From NCBI GenBank assembly GCA_914767715.1, contig OU612070.1:27268025-27332024 (forward strand): a stretch of DNA of 64,000 nt, in the 5' to 3' direction. The position numbers were made by a program, and so were the translations under genes. The first letter of the stretch is position 1. Each line of letters begins with the position of its first letter. The notes below the pieces were generated by a model, which was not told where the DNA came from, made no database searches, and worked only from the letters and a program-made list of their open reading frames with translations. This document shows, piece by piece, positions 1 to 12,765 of this stretch. The stretch is from Membranipora membranacea (Eukaryota; Bryozoa; Gymnolaemata; Cheilostomatida; Membraniporidae).

Positions 1-3000
1 ATTACGGTCAATCAGTCTATTCATTTCAACATAACAGGCGTTAGTGAAATAAAATTTCCACCCGGCCTAGCAACAATGCATTGATTTGATGAGCAAAGCT
101 ATGAGAAAGCCGCAAATCGGCTCCCTAGGTGAATTAAATGAGAATAATGACATTAGGAAAACTGGCTTTAGGCGATTATGCTGTAATGGGGTGACATTTT
201 TATAGTTTTATCCAGCTTAGTTAAATTTGGGATTGATCTTTGACATAGGTACCAGCACAAGGCTATGTTATAATATAACATATGAGTATAAATATTATAG
301 ATTCGAAATGTCTTGTTGGCAGGAGGGATAAGCTCTAACCAGTAATTTCTCAGCTGTACTTATCATAGGCTAAATTATTAGTATTATGAGAGGAAATGTT
401 CTGCCTGCTGCTCCTACGGTGTCAGGAATTATGCTTGGGAGGGGAGCCAAAATTAGGGATCAGCAGACCCTTGATGTAAGTGTAGATACTGACTGATGTT
501 GTGCAGTCAGCCTGTTTAAAGCTCTATGCTGCCTTCATACGAGCCACAAACCTGGCCAGCTGAATAAAAATGTTATGGGCTTACATCACAAAGAGCTCAA
601 AATAGCCCCCTCAATTTCCCTCACTATTGTAAAATAACAAGGCAGTGAATTTGGCACTCGGTAATAGCTAAAATTTGGCTTCATGCCAGTCAATACGCAG
701 TTTTGAATAATAGCTTAGGTGAGAGCTCTATTGAACCGGTGCCATGTGTTGGCTGCGCTCTGCTGGATATATTCAATAGTCACGCCAGAAAAGAGATACA
801 CAGCCAACACAAATGTTTGGAAAGAAGCCAAATTTGTCAGTGATGAATAGACTACTTCCACAGTGGTGATCAGGTCATTAGCCTACAAAGCCTATCTTAT
901 TACCAAAGTAACTAAAATACTCAGATCACGTTGGCTTACAGAGCCGTAACCTTGATATGTCACCATAATAACTAAACATGTCTCTCAGACAGGCCAGGGC
1001 CAGTATATATATATATACACACCTGAAATTAGCAGGGAAATTAGATTAGAACACTCAGACACCGGCCCAACTGTTAACTACCATACCGGGTTGTGAGATA
1101 TTTGTTTTGGGGCCTGAGATGCCTGGATGTGTAGAGGGAATCAGACAATGTGGTCAAGGTTAAATGTTCAGAGCCTGGGACTGTTTTGGCATTATTTAGT
1201 AGAGCACAGCTTGATATCTAACCTACTATTGTTGATGTAGCTGGTGAAAAACCAAACAAAAACAAACCCCTATAAATAACAGCCTTCAACCTGGCAGGCA
1301 ATGACCCGTTTGGCTAATAACATATTAAGGCTCAACAAGATGAAGATAGCAGCGAGACGAGAGCCAGCTTGCTGTTTTTTTTTGGCAGGTGGCTCAGAGG
1401 AAAACGTGGATACATGCTTGTCACGTTGCTCTGTCTCTGCCGAGTTTTCAGTAAATCATATAATTTTTATGATGGCAACACTGAATATTAAAAATGAGCA
1501 AACTCAAGCTCTAGGCTCCCTGAATTTAAGTCGCCATGTTATTCAGACCAAATTATGCATTGCGTCATAGCTTCATCACCGTACGGCGTGATTTTTCTCA
1601 GACAACAAAACAACTCTGTGAAATTTTTGATTACGAGCCAATATTTGATAATGGTGGTGTAATTGATCAAACAGTAACTAAGTAAAGAATAGGGCCGTAC
1701 TATGAACTGGATAGGCGCAATGCCGTGACTAATCTATGCTGGCCGATATTAAGATGCCCGCTAGGCAAGATGGTCAAACAGATTATAGTCTACAGCAGAC
1801 TCGACTACACAGCATACAGCCAGCCGAGTTATTAGATAGGTAGAACCAATGAGAATTTATAATCTTTGGTAGAACCGTGTTCAATGCTCAGACCACGATA
1901 ATAAAACTGTCATCGGCGATAACATCACAAGAGGGGAACATTAAACCACCGCAAACCTCTAAGTTGCATACCGGCCACTTCATATTCACAAATAATAACA
2001 GTATAAGCACTGCCAAAAGTTCAAGACACTCATATTGCTGGTTCTATCGGAGTGTCAACACCCCAACAAAACCTTAGTTAGAAATTCAGTTTTTAATGGT
2101 GGGACTTTGATGGCAGAATATTGGTGAAAGCGTATACAGTGATCTGTCTACCAATTTCTTGGCATTTAGCCCAGCTTAATTTGGCACTAGGAAGACTCAA
2201 CAAGTTTACCACGGAGGTGGCCTAAATTATGTACAGCCTCTATCCACAATATTATCCAAGGCAAATAATCCCATACCACCTTACCACAGAACATGCAACC
2301 CTTACCCAGGTACCAGGCACATGATATGCAGTTCAAGTGCCGGTCAAAAATTATTAATAAATAAATATTTGACTTATCCATTTTCAGTAAACACATTATA
2401 CACATCACACCATCGCTCCGGTGGTTTCAGCATGATCATACATGAGTGTGAAGAATGTGTTGGCAATAGGCATAGAAGAGAATATTATTATCAAAGGTTA
2501 TACACTACAGCGGTATGCAGTTCTTTAGGTGATAATGGACTGATTAATGGCCACATTTTAAGCTAAAGCTTCCAAAAATTCCCAGCGATAACAGTTCTAT
2601 TCCACACATTATTTATCTATATACTTGACTTTAGGTTGTACCAAACCCAGCTAATCTAAAAGCCCTCTCAGCAGGTCAAATTACCTTCTTTGTCAAATTA
2701 AGCGCAGAAATCTTATATAATTATTTAGTTGTACCAAACATTCATTGACTGTACCATACCACCGAATTGTTTTGTCCAATTTAATCTATTATTAGAAGTG
2801 TTACCAGAGACTATAGATATATCTATAGTCTCTGGTGTTACTTCTTTGTCTATAAGGCGGAGACAGAAGAGCTTAGCATAATTTAACCAATATTAGCGAT
2901 GTTCAGTTATCATGTGAGGTCATATTTAGTTTCTATTTTTTTCACTTTACCACGACACGCATGAGTCAACTACCTTTTTCCTCATGTTCCACAAAGTATG

Positions 3001-3268
3001 GTGAAATAATTAGATAAATCAACCTGCCTTTGTTATCCAAACCCACAATCCTGTAGACATTATTTTTGTCCAATTTGTGGAAAACCACAATCTGACTATA
3101 CCGGCCATCATTTTAATGATTTATGAGAGATCGGTTTGACTTAATGAATAGATTGAATACTGATATGATATTAACTCTCCCTCTCTCTCCCAGATTCTGG
3201 ACACACCCTGCTGTATCCATGTCCTGCTTGTTAGATAATGTACAGCAGGTAATGTTCGGTATGCTCAC
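1..3268. other. Non-genic stretch, no supported gene
   Basis: I see no exon chain, RNA gene or recognisable protein here. Open frames are short (at most 89 codons), lack splice context and match no family I know. A short TA microsatellite lies near 1004-1020 and a perfect palindrome at 2803-2836 (listed separately). If the minus-strand exon at 3269-3470 is real, its downstream exons would have to lie here, but I could not identify them. Confidence 0.5.
2803..2836. repeat. Perfect 34-bp palindrome, back-to-back TIR ends
   Basis: The sequence reads ACCAGAGACTATAG, six bases of AT, then the exact reverse complement. The same end sequence bounds the 28863-30115 element, so this looks like two terminal inverted repeats with almost nothing between them. 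TGTTA occurs on both sides and may be a 5-bp target-site duplication. Confidence 0.65.
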
Positions 3269-3470
3269 CTGTTTTATGTTGAGTATTACCGGTGGCGCTG
3301 TCTTTCTCCAGTTGTTGAGCTAGCGCTGACTTTTTGCTGAGGATTCGTACAGCGCTTGGTCTTGCATGTATTGGTTTTGGGGAGATATTGAGCTTTGAGA
3401 AGTCACAGCTGCTTAGTTCAGGTTCCGATTCATTACCACTGTCTTTTTCACTTCTCCTTTGGTCAGCCAT
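3269..3470 (-). CDS. Possible first coding exon, unknown protein (partial)
   Basis: On the minus strand an AG acceptor lies directly before an ATG (complement of 3468-3470). An open frame of 67 codons plus one base then ends at a good donor (CAG|GTGAGC). The peptide begins MADQRRSEKDSGNESEPEL and is rich in Ser, Lys and Glu. It contains a basic stretch (VRILSKKSALAQQLEK) that looks like a charged helical or low-complexity region. An acceptor before the ATG implies an untranslated upstream exon. I do not recognise a family, and no downstream exon could be joined in phase. It could be a chance frame. Confidence 0.33.
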
Positions 3471-5517
3471 CTGAACAAAAAAATATGTGTGCATAATGAT
3501 GTCATGACACAATAAATTATTTTTGGTATTGTGTTGTAGCATTAAATATTGTGGCCTAGATGTGAGGGTTTGGTTACACAGTCTTAATACAAACAAACTG
3601 CATTCCAAACAACAAAAGACAACAGCTAAGAAAGAGGAATAGCCTATTGAACTCTATGTTGCATACTCAAAGTAAAGACACCAAATACTCGACAGAAGAT
3701 TTGCCAATGAATTGTAATAAGATATTATTTTCCAAACAATAACCAATGTTTGCATATGCGTAATAACTTGGTCACTCTCGAGACTGCTTGGGACCAATAA
3801 AATTTGCTTATAGATAGTGTGAACTGGTGAAAATGTGGGCAATCTCAAGAGCAATAAATAACCAATGTCCAAGTAATATAATTACTTGGATTTGAGAATC
3901 AAGGATAAATGATGTTGTGTCCAATCACCATATAATATTATCTTAATGCCAAACTTTCAAGGAACTAATTCCAGAAATAGATTGCTCGGAGGAATAATGG
4001 GATTAAATGTTGATTACTGACTGTGTTTTCCCTATGTTGACGAGTGATGTTTTGAGAAGTCTCCTTTGCCTCGGATTTCACTTTCAGAGAGCGTACATAG
4101 GGTTTCATTACGCCTGGAAAAATCCAAAGGAGACAAAATTGAAATAAATGTACTGTTAATATATGGTGAGATTGCGGTAAGAATAGACATAAGACATTGA
4201 TTTGCGGTTATTCAAAATGTGCTTGTAAGGTTACACAGTTTGATAGCTGACAAAAGTCCTTGAAATTTTTTGATTGTTTCAGCTAATAGTGATTTTTATT
4301 TGCTCCGTGGCTATACTACAGAATTTTTCAGTTACCTTGATCGATATGAATCGTAAACTCTTAGCCAGATGTTTGAGAATTTCGACTATGGGGAACTACT
4401 ATTTTTTATCTCATGTATGATCCCAATGATGACTATTAAACAATTTCTGATATCACACCACAGCTAAATCCTCTGAAACTTTCCCTGTCATTTTGAGCAC
4501 CTAACGCTCAATGCATGCCTGAAGTTGTGATTAGAATCCATGTGTAGTGACTACAACTGTTTGGCACGGTGCCAGTATGGACAATACCATTGCCGGCAAG
4601 GGGTAGCATCATCATGGTTTAAAAACTAAGCTGAAATAATAATGATTAATTTTTAGTTTTATGACACAATTTTAGTACATTAGTTTTAAGTGAAACATCT
4701 TATTGTTTAAACTCACAAGAAAGAGAAACAGAAAGAGAAAACCCTATGTTTATTAATTGACAAAACACTTTGCCACCACTATCATGTAAGCAACAAAAAC
4801 ACCATAGCAATCTTCTCAGCACTTTTGTGGGCATAATGGGCGAATATAAACCAACACTGCACTACAGGATGACTGAAAATTATCTTTTGAAACAAACTAC
4901 CATGAGATAACAGGGACCCACCAGCCTTTAACTCACCAAAACAAGCAGAATACTGTGTCAGCTCAGTTAATTTTTGAGTTTCTGATGTGAAGAAAAGAAA
5001 AATGTAAAGCCTCTCTTTCAACCCGATATAGCGAGCCAATATATAACATTTCAACCAATTTCCTGTTGATCTTCCACACATTTTCCCCCATAGTATAGTC
5101 CAAAGCTTATGTTTTTCCCAAGTTACATTGGATATTTACCAAGCCATGATGACTATAAGTTGTATGTATTACAGAGAAGATATCTGTGTAATATGCAGCA
5201 TGCTTTTGTCAAGGAGTAAATAGTAGATTTTACTCCTTGCATTTGTTATGATGTAATGATGAGGCAAGCAAAGAGCAGATGCTTAGCCCTCCATTCCATT
5301 ATTATTATTTATTTAGTATTATATTCAATTATTAATTTATTTATTCATATTCTACCTGCTGAGTCTGGGTAAACCACCTTGCCTGGTAGCTAATCAAATG
5401 TGTTGGCTCTAACTTGTACCAGCAATGAAAGCCTACACATTGGCTAGAGGAAATTTATTCCAAATAATCTCCAACTTTTGACTTTACCACCACCAAAGCA
5501 CTTACCACTTACCAGTC
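3471..5517. other. Non-genic stretch, nothing recognised
   Basis: Both strands show only short frames without family resemblance or paired splice sites. The longest is a 99-codon minus-strand frame at 4782-5081 of unremarkable composition. No repeats longer than a few units were noticed. Confidence 0.45.
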
Positions 5518-5640
5518 CAATGCAAATACAATTCTTGTCCACGCGATCCTGCCCAACAGCTTTGCCATACAGGCAGATTGAATCTGGCGGTATGGCAAAG
5601 CTGTTGGGCAGGATTGCGTAGACAAGAAGTATATGCATTC
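5518..5640. repeat. Long near-perfect hairpin (about 123 bp)
   Basis: Arms at 5534-5570 and 5590-5626 are almost exact reverse complements (left arm starts CTTGTCCACGCGATCCTGCC). They continue imperfectly outward to about 5518 and 5640, around a 19-bp loop. This is the structure of a foldback or MITE-type element. The open frames across it are a by-product of the symmetry. Confidence 0.8.
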
Positions 5641-5824
5641 ACTCAATAGGCAATGTAAACCAAAGAACATATTCACAAGGTCTTGGAGATTTACGCGCCC
5701 CAAAAGCGGTTACAACGAAGATACTGTTGTCCCTAGATAAATTAACCACTGAACATGTTGATCAGGAGGAAGGACAGACTGTGTATGAGGTGTAGAAGAT
5801 ATGGTAGGGCACTCAAGTTTCACA

Positions 5825-6720
5825 TCAGCCAAAGACGATGAAGTAATTCTGAATGAACAATTCACGTCTGTATAAACGGCGCTCATCCCACACCAACACC
5901 TCACACTTGCCTCGAAGATATCATCATTGACCCTAAGTGCGTAAAAAGACCTTTAGCAGCTGACATCTCCCTTAAAGTCAATAAGGTACCAGGGCAAGAT
6001 GATATTAGTCCTAGAGTTCCCAAAGAAATGACAAACATGCTTGCTCAGCCACTGGCCTCCTTGTTCCAGAACTCTCTTGAACTACTCAGGCAAATGTGTG
6101 CTTACTGAAATCTGTATAGCTCAATGATAACTAATTGAGGCTTAAATCTCAAAATTGTCACCTAATTGGCAAATAATATGCACAAACTTATCTTCAAAAT
6201 CAGGGTATGAAATTAATGCACTGGTTGAAGACATCATTATTGTCAACTAGTAAGACGGTAACTACATTACAGCATACGCTAGATTTATACCCTGTTTTTG
6301 ACGACCAGTTTGTGCAAATTGTTTTGCCTAATGCTGAGATTCCAACCTCATATCGTTAGTTTTGAGCTATACATTAATCAACAAGCACACATTTGCCTGT
6401 GTGGCAGCGGTGGTTTGAGAAAGGAATGGTACCAGATGAAATAAGCGTGCTAATGTATGCCCTGTGTACAAGAAAATAGAAAACAACATCCAAACTAACT
6501 ACCGCCTAGTACTCCCAGCTGCCGATAAGATTATGGAGCATATGGTCACAAGTCCAGGGCAAGAGGTTGCAAGAGACAACAGATAAAGATGTAAGCTGAC
6601 ATCACATACCGGTTAGGGCCGAGACCGAAGTTTGTGTGCTAGACTTTTCAATGGCCTTCAGTTCTGTCATCAAAAGCTCCTCCTAAAGCTAGCTCTGTAT
6701 GGATAGAAGACTTCTGGTCT
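5825..6720 (+). mobile_element. Decayed non-LTR retrotransposon (reverse-transcriptase relic)
   Basis: Translated pieces in shifting frames match the order of a LINE reverse transcriptase. About 5835-5880 gives DDEVILNEQFTSV, like the linker before the RT domain. 5975-6080 gives VPGQDDISPRVPKE then a run ending SLFQNSLE, resembling the GPDGI..RVLKE box. 6480-6530 gives a NYR..P segment followed by DKIMEHMV. 6638-6700 gives VCVLDFSMAFSSV, the counterpart of LDFSKAFD. Several stops and frameshifts separate the pieces, so it is dead. The relic is split by the inverted-repeat insertion at 6087-6399. It resembles the CR1/L2/Jockey-type RT group, but the clade is not resolved. Confidence 0.75.
6087..6399. 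mobile_element. 313-bp TIR element (MITE) inside the LINE relic
   Basis: The left end starts CAGGCAAATGTGTGCTT and the right end is its reverse complement. Similarity continues inward for about 45 bp (…TGTATAGCTCA…). The reverse-transcriptase reading frame stops at the left boundary and resumes after the right one, which fits an insertion. No clear target-site duplication was found. No coding capacity. Confidence 0.75.
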
Positions 6721-6886
6721 GGTGGAAAGAGTGACTCCTATAAGGAAAGGTAACTCTCATTCCCTGCATTATGATGTCATTGTGAACAGGAAGTGCTTGT
6801 TTTGTGTATTGCACATCCTGTTCATAGTAACATCGTAATACAGAGAATGAGAGTTACCGTCCTTTATAGGAGCCACTTTTTCCACC
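6721..6886. repeat. Long inverted repeat (about 166 bp hairpin)
   Basis: Left arm 6721-6795 and right arm 6811-6886 are reverse complements with a few mismatches and indels. Both contain the block GGTAACTCTCATT or its complement, around a loop of about 15 bp. It abuts the end of the LINE relic and is probably another foldback or MITE insertion. Confidence 0.8.
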
Positions 6887-8249
6887 ATCAATAATTCATG
6901 CCAAGTAGACCATTGAATATTTTTATCATGCACATCTGGCATAAATTTATCATAAGTAACTGCCTGACTATAACAGGCATCGGTCTTTGAGTAGTCTTTA
7001 AAGTGTGTGACAGCAAGTTGACCCTGCAACCTCATATAAGCAACATCACTGCCAAAGCTAACATCACAACCGGGTTTATAAGAGAGAGCGTTCTGACCAC
7101 CTCTAAAACAAGAAAAAGCTTGCGTACTGCCTGTTATTGAGACAGGTGCTGGAGTATGTATCTTCGGCCGGGGTCTATGTAAGTCAGTGCTGCATGTCTC
7201 ATCTACAGCAAAAGACGGAGCGACAATACAAGTCACCATTAGTCACTTAGAACAACTCGAACTTACAAAGTTCTCCCATGTAGGTGTCTGCAAAGGTTCT
7301 AGGCACTACCGCCATGGCAACACAGAAGTACTTAGTAAGTACATCTCCAGAGCGCAGCTGACGTTGGTCCTCATTCTCAACAATACTAGTTCCTCATACC
7401 ATCACTGCCAGAAAACGCCCTCTCATAGGCTGCAATCTGCAATCTGATCAAGTTAACATGTTTCAGTGGATTAGAATACAAAACTATGGCAGAAAAATAT
7501 AATTGTAATTCTTGAAATCTCAATATTAGCCTAAACAATGAGTTCCAAACAAAAATATAACGAACACCCCACTTACACTTCTGACTTACTTTTTGTGCAT
7601 CAGGATTTGCCATTACTTTAAAATTACCTTGATTTTAAAGTTGAACAATTGTACCAAATTCCTGATTTCCTCAAGAAAAATGTCACCAAGACCAGTACCA
7701 AAACAGCACGACTTAACAATGTACACCAAAGCAACCCCATCGTACCTGTGACTGTCAGTTACACATGTGATGTAAGAATATCACGGAACTCGCACCATAT
7801 CACACATGCGAATTGCTGACTGTTGTTGCAGGGTCTCATTGTCACTATAAATCGGCACACAGTGCCTAGCATAAGACACCTAACGTAGGTATGTGGGTTT
7901 AGGTCCCTAACCTAAGGCGAAGGTTTGTTGAGATATGAAGGGCACAACTCTTTTCCATGATTCAGCAGTGGCAGCATTGAAGGCCATCAGGTAGGATTGT
8001 CCCTATGGAGAATAATCACTAAGGAGGAGGAATATCACCTCTCTGAACTTTGTAAGAGTATTCTGTTGGGTCATTACAGGAGTTCTCTCTGTTTTGTAGA
8101 GATTGGACTGGAAGAGCGTAATTACTTCGAAGTAGAATCACATCGTCTATTTACCAGCAAGCAGATGTCTGCAGAACTCAAATAGACTTCCAAGTTAATA
8201 CAGACACTGATTTTTTGTTGTTTTCAAGAAACGCTAACAAGTTATCTGC
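6887..8249. other. Non-genic stretch with an unexplained 156-codon frame
   Basis: The minus strand is open for 156 codons (6769-7239), partly through the inverted repeat. The peptide matches no family I know and has no splice or start context, so I do not call a gene. The remainder upstream of the TATDN3-like gene shows nothing recognisable. Its promoter must lie here but has no clear TATA box. Confidence 0.4.
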
Positions 8250-11200
8250 ATGATGATCGACTGTCACTCTCATTTAGCTGATGAGGAATTCAAACAGGTA
8301 AGAAATTAGAAAATTTTGAATTTTTTTTCTCTCACTGGCCTGACTTTTATGTTGTAAGATAAGTTTTGGCCACATATTTTGTTTGCTGCAGATCCCGTGA
8401 CACTGATATATGGCATTCCACCCATTAAGGTTTTGGCACTAAATGTAAAACTTTTCCCTCAAAATGATTTAGATCACCAAATAAAGCATGAAAAAAGGAC
8501 AATTTGTTTCATGAATCAACCAATAACGCACAACTGTATCAGAACAAAAAAGCTAAAATTGTATATCATAGAGCACCTGAGAGTCGTTGTCACAGTTCAG
8601 TCTGACAGGTAGCAGAGAAACTCTGACTCATGCCAGCGTGTCAGGTTATTGGCCTTCCAAGATAGTTACATAAGTATACAGAAAATAATAAGATGTTTGT
8701 TTTTATTTTAGGATATTGATGAGGTCATTCTCCAGGCTAAATCAGTAAGTCTCTACTATTAGAGAAGTCTGATGTGTGCAGACTGGATCTGGTGATGAAT
8801 AATAAGCTTGATAAGTAGCCTGGGCAGGCTGTCAAGAGTGGGTGGAGGGGGACCTCACCACCCCCACCCATCCTAGACAGACTGCCTAGGCTACTTGATC
8901 AGAGCAAAAAAAGTACTGTCAATATGAGCATAAATAAAGATTATGTGGTCCTCTTATTCATGAAACATTTGTGGAGTGGTTGGCATTTATGTTTTGACTA
9001 TTTCCTCATTTCATCCTTTGGCTGAGCATGCTTAATATAATTATTTAAAACATTTAAAATAATAATACTTTTTGATCTTATTGTTGATTTTCAAGGATGG
9101 AGTTCAACATGCTATAGTTGTACCAGAAAGTTTTGCTCATTTTAAAGATGTATTGGCTCTTCAAAGTAGGTAAGTGTTGGATAGATTGGATATGTAGATA
9201 ACAATGATTGGAAGAAGCCTCACAAGGTCATTTGAATTGCTCTTATACTTCGTTGTCATGCCACCAAAGGGAGATTTTAGATATGTATACCGTTTTTTTG
9301 TGTAATATAATTCTGAAATTGACCGTGAATTGATGTCCTTATTTATTGTAGGCATCCTGATTTTATACTGCCAGGTCTAGGAATACATCCTGTCCAGGTA
9401 AATACTCTGTTATATATCAACATCCAAATGTCTATTTGTTAAACTTTTTATATCATCTTAATAACCACGATAAATAACGAATAAAGCTGCGATTGATTGA
9501 TGCACAGCGCAAATCATTTTATGGACGATTAATTGAAAAACCTGCAAATTGATATACATGTATCAGTTTTAAAGGAACTACCAGATCAAGTTAGATAAAT
9601 GAAGATGACTATTTCAATTAAAATGTAGTAAATTTGCACAGTGTACAGGTAATTTTTGAATATTCAAGGTAGGTCTTATATCTCAGTGCACTGGTTTAGT
9701 TTTTGAATCAAAGTTAAAATTGATATTGGGGTAATAAATCAAAGGGTGTTTACAGTTTTTTGGTATAAGGCAGCAGTTATTAGATAATTGAACTTGTTTT
9801 TATCACAGATGGGCGAGAGTGGATGTTTTGACAGAAGTGCTCTTGTCTCAGACTGGACTGATGAGGTACTCACAACTATCAAACAAAACGAAGAGAAGAT
9901 ATGCTGTATAGGTAATGTAATGTAACTAACACAGTTAGCTTTGCCGACAATTGGAGCATGGGAGGCCTCGGGATGTCATGTAATATACATGCTACATACA
10001 AATATATATATAACATATCCTTGTATTGTCAATTTACATTCATTTTTTTGAATGTTTTTCATATAGTGACAGAAAAATAATCCTGGTAGATATATATTAT
10101 ATATATATGTTTGCATATATTTACAGCTTGTCTAATAATATATGCCAGTATACATCTTGCTTGTATATATTTACTCCACAGGTGAATGTGGATTAGATTT
10201 TACCCCTTACTATATAAAATCTCCATCAGATAAGGACGAGCAGAGACAGATACTCAAACAGCAGGCTGATCTGTCTAACCAGCTCAATCTGCCATTGTGA
10301 GTAACTCTATCAATGTTTATGTTTTCCAGAATTTGAATCCTCAACTAACTTTCATACTTTAGTCACATCTATTCATCGTCAACTTTGGTCTAGATTACTG
10401 ACAATTAAAGATCTCAGAACTGGTCTAGTGTTAACCTATCAAATAAGAGTTGTCTACTCCTTGAAGTAAAAGTTACTAGATGGCACAACTCCGATTTAGG
10501 GTAACTCAACTTAGATAATAGCCTGCACCAGATAATAGCCACCCTCCATGTCTGTACCCTCCCTGCCTGCACTCCGATGGGTAAAAATCCCACCAATCAG
10601 CACCAATCCCACTATATATCATTATGAAGTCAAAATCCAAGTTATAATTTTCACAGCTTGCAGAAAGGGGAAGATATGAAAAACAGAAATGATTGTTAGG
10701 TCATGTATTATGAGGTGGTTTTCATGAAAAAAAAGCATAGTTTTGTAGATTTGACTTTGCTAAGATGATTCAGACAACAATGATAATAATGTTAATTTTT
10801 TTATGTTAGAAATGTTCATTCTCGGAGCGCTGGTAAACATGTAATATCATTACTAGCAGAATGTGGTGCTAAAAAGGTCAGTGTTTGTAGTTAATATGAT
10901 GTTTTATAGGCAATGGTATAAAGATGGCTGTATTTGTCATTCAAGAATGCTTAGATTGGATGATAAACTGCCAGCTCTAAGAATGCAAGATACCTGGATA
11001 TTGCAGAGTTGATAAGATTAGACTGTCGTAGTTATTTTTGGTAGTCCAAGGAGACAGATGGTACCAAGTGCTCAGAGAAACACCTCAGGTTCATGTGTTT
11101 GATAACATTGTGCAAATAACCCCACACCGGACAAGGCAGCTGATTACTAAGAGTTATATGCCTTTGAGTGCGATGTAGGGGCACGGCATAAATGGATCAT

Positions 11201-12438
11201 GTGGTGGTGTTTAGAGCTTTTTGTAACCAACATATGATAAAGGTGCCTCTCAGATATGTGTGAGAATATCTCCACTGATTTCACAACATAGACATATAAA
11301 TATTTAAATAAGTATTTATATGTTTATGTTTCAGACATATTTCTTAGATTTCCATATTCTGTTTTCCTCAGGTGCTTCTTCATGCTTTTGATGCGAAGGT
11401 TTCCACAGCCCTGCTGGGTGTAGAGTTAGGATTTTATTTCTCTGTACCTCCCTGTGTGATAAGGAGCCCCCAGGTTTGTATGTTTTTTTGGTCAGCTCAG
11501 AGTTTTTGATGAATTCCTGTAAACTGAAGGTTGACATTGCAATTTCGGTATGCCTCTTACACTGTGCTAAATATGTTGTGCAGGCATTGCAGCGAGTTTG
11601 GTTAATGTAGCGGCCCAAAAGATAGTTATGCCTCAATGAGAAGTTTATTTTCTTGTTTGGTCTTTGTTGTCATCTGCATTCTACATTAGTTTCTCCAGCT
11701 TTCCTTGCGGGAATCTATCTGTGACGACCGCTCAGAATCATGATGATACACCGCTTGTCATAATCAATACTAGATACAAAGCATGAGTAGATGTCTATGT
11801 ATCCATGCCTATGCTGTAATCTGTTGTGTGACTTTGTATGACTATATACTGTAGAAGCAGAAGCTTGTAGATAAACTGCCTCTGGATTGTTTATTACTGG
11901 AGACAGACTCTCCAGCTCTCGGCCCTGAGAAGCAGGTACAACTTCTGGTCTAACCTAGATCACGTCAGCATGGTGTGATGTGTAAACTTATCACACCATG
12001 CTGTTTGTTACAGTTGCTAATTTATTTCATCCTCCAATGGCAAGGAAAGATAGCTATCCTTTACAACTTTTATGAGATTTGCAAAGAGACCACTCTTGGA
12101 GTTGCTTGCATCAACTTTTGCATCAATACGTCTTCATGCTTTGGGACTGGCTAATCATTTGCTGGATCACAATGCCATATACATTGGCTTGATATCTGAT
12201 TGTCAATTATCTATGCCAATACTTATTATGTAATAAATGCATAGATGGTGTTTTTATTTGTGTAAATACAAATTCATGACATCTTTGTAATATCTTGTTG
12301 TTGTAGGGTAGAAATGTTCCGTCTAATATTAACATATCATGTGACTTCATTGCCCAAGCAAAGGGAATAAGCCGCGATGAAGTGGTTAGGATAACGACTA
12401 GCAACGCCAAGAAGCTTTTCACTAGAATACCCAGGTAA
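8250..12438 (+). CDS. TATDN3: TatD-family metal-dependent hydrolase, TATDN3-like
   Basis: Ten exons splice in phase: 8250-8297, 8712-8744, 9096-9169, 9352-9397, 9809-9911, 10182-10296, 10810-10876, 11372-11473, 11855-11935 and 12307-12438. They give 266 residues, close to the roughly 270 of TATDN3. Expected metal-site positions of the TatD fold are visible: His6 and His8 (DCHSH), Glu103 (GECGLDF), His143 (NVHSR), His166 (LLHAF) and Asp214 (LETDSP). The start is ATG-ATG, with an in-frame stop shortly upstream. Family members are putative divalent-metal deoxyribonucleases. Their TIM-barrel hydrolase activity is inferred here from conserved residues. The C-terminal segment ([18 protein letters not shown]) matches the family's closing helix. 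No defects seen; likely a functional, constitutively expressed gene. Confidence 0.92.
8813..8896. mobile_element. Short palindromic MITE, copy 1 (hAT-like)
   Basis: Inverted arms read TAGCCTGGGCAGGCTGTC and its near complement around a G-rich/C-rich centre. Flanks TTGATAAG and TTGATCAG resemble an 8-bp target-site duplication with one mismatch. It lies in the second intron of the TATDN3-like gene. A second copy is at 17262-17322. Confidence 0.7.
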
Positions 12439-12759
12439 CATCGTAATGTCACTACCCCTAGTGATCATTTCAGCTTTTATTCTAGATCTTATTTAATCGG
12501 ACAGAAATCTCTAATATTCAAGGATTAAGATATTTTTTGTACTTTTCTTATGTGAAAAAGAGTCTATTCCAAATTTCCACAAGTCAGATAAGGTGTTTAC
12601 GACTTGTCCCTCACTCCCCGGTGGAAGTATGACACGCTCTATGAGAATTGTGAGTTGTCTTCTCTTATATCGTGAGGGGATGACTTCCTCCCACACGTCT
12701 GGATTTTTGTCTAAAATTTATTTTTTGGGTTTTGGTGCTAACTAATTATAATCTTCAAA

Positions 12760-12765
12760 ATTAAA
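12760..12765 (+). terminator. Candidate poly(A) signal ATTAAA for the TATDN3-like gene
   Basis: This is the first canonical-like hexamer after the stop codon, about 320 bp downstream. AATAAA occurs further on at 12976-12981 and could be used instead. Sequence-only call. Confidence 0.35.

Noticed and set aside
6769-7239. 156-codon minus-strand frame
   Set aside because: No recognisable domain, start context or splice partner. It runs into the 6721-6886 inverted repeat. It could be a transposon relic but is not supportable as a gene.
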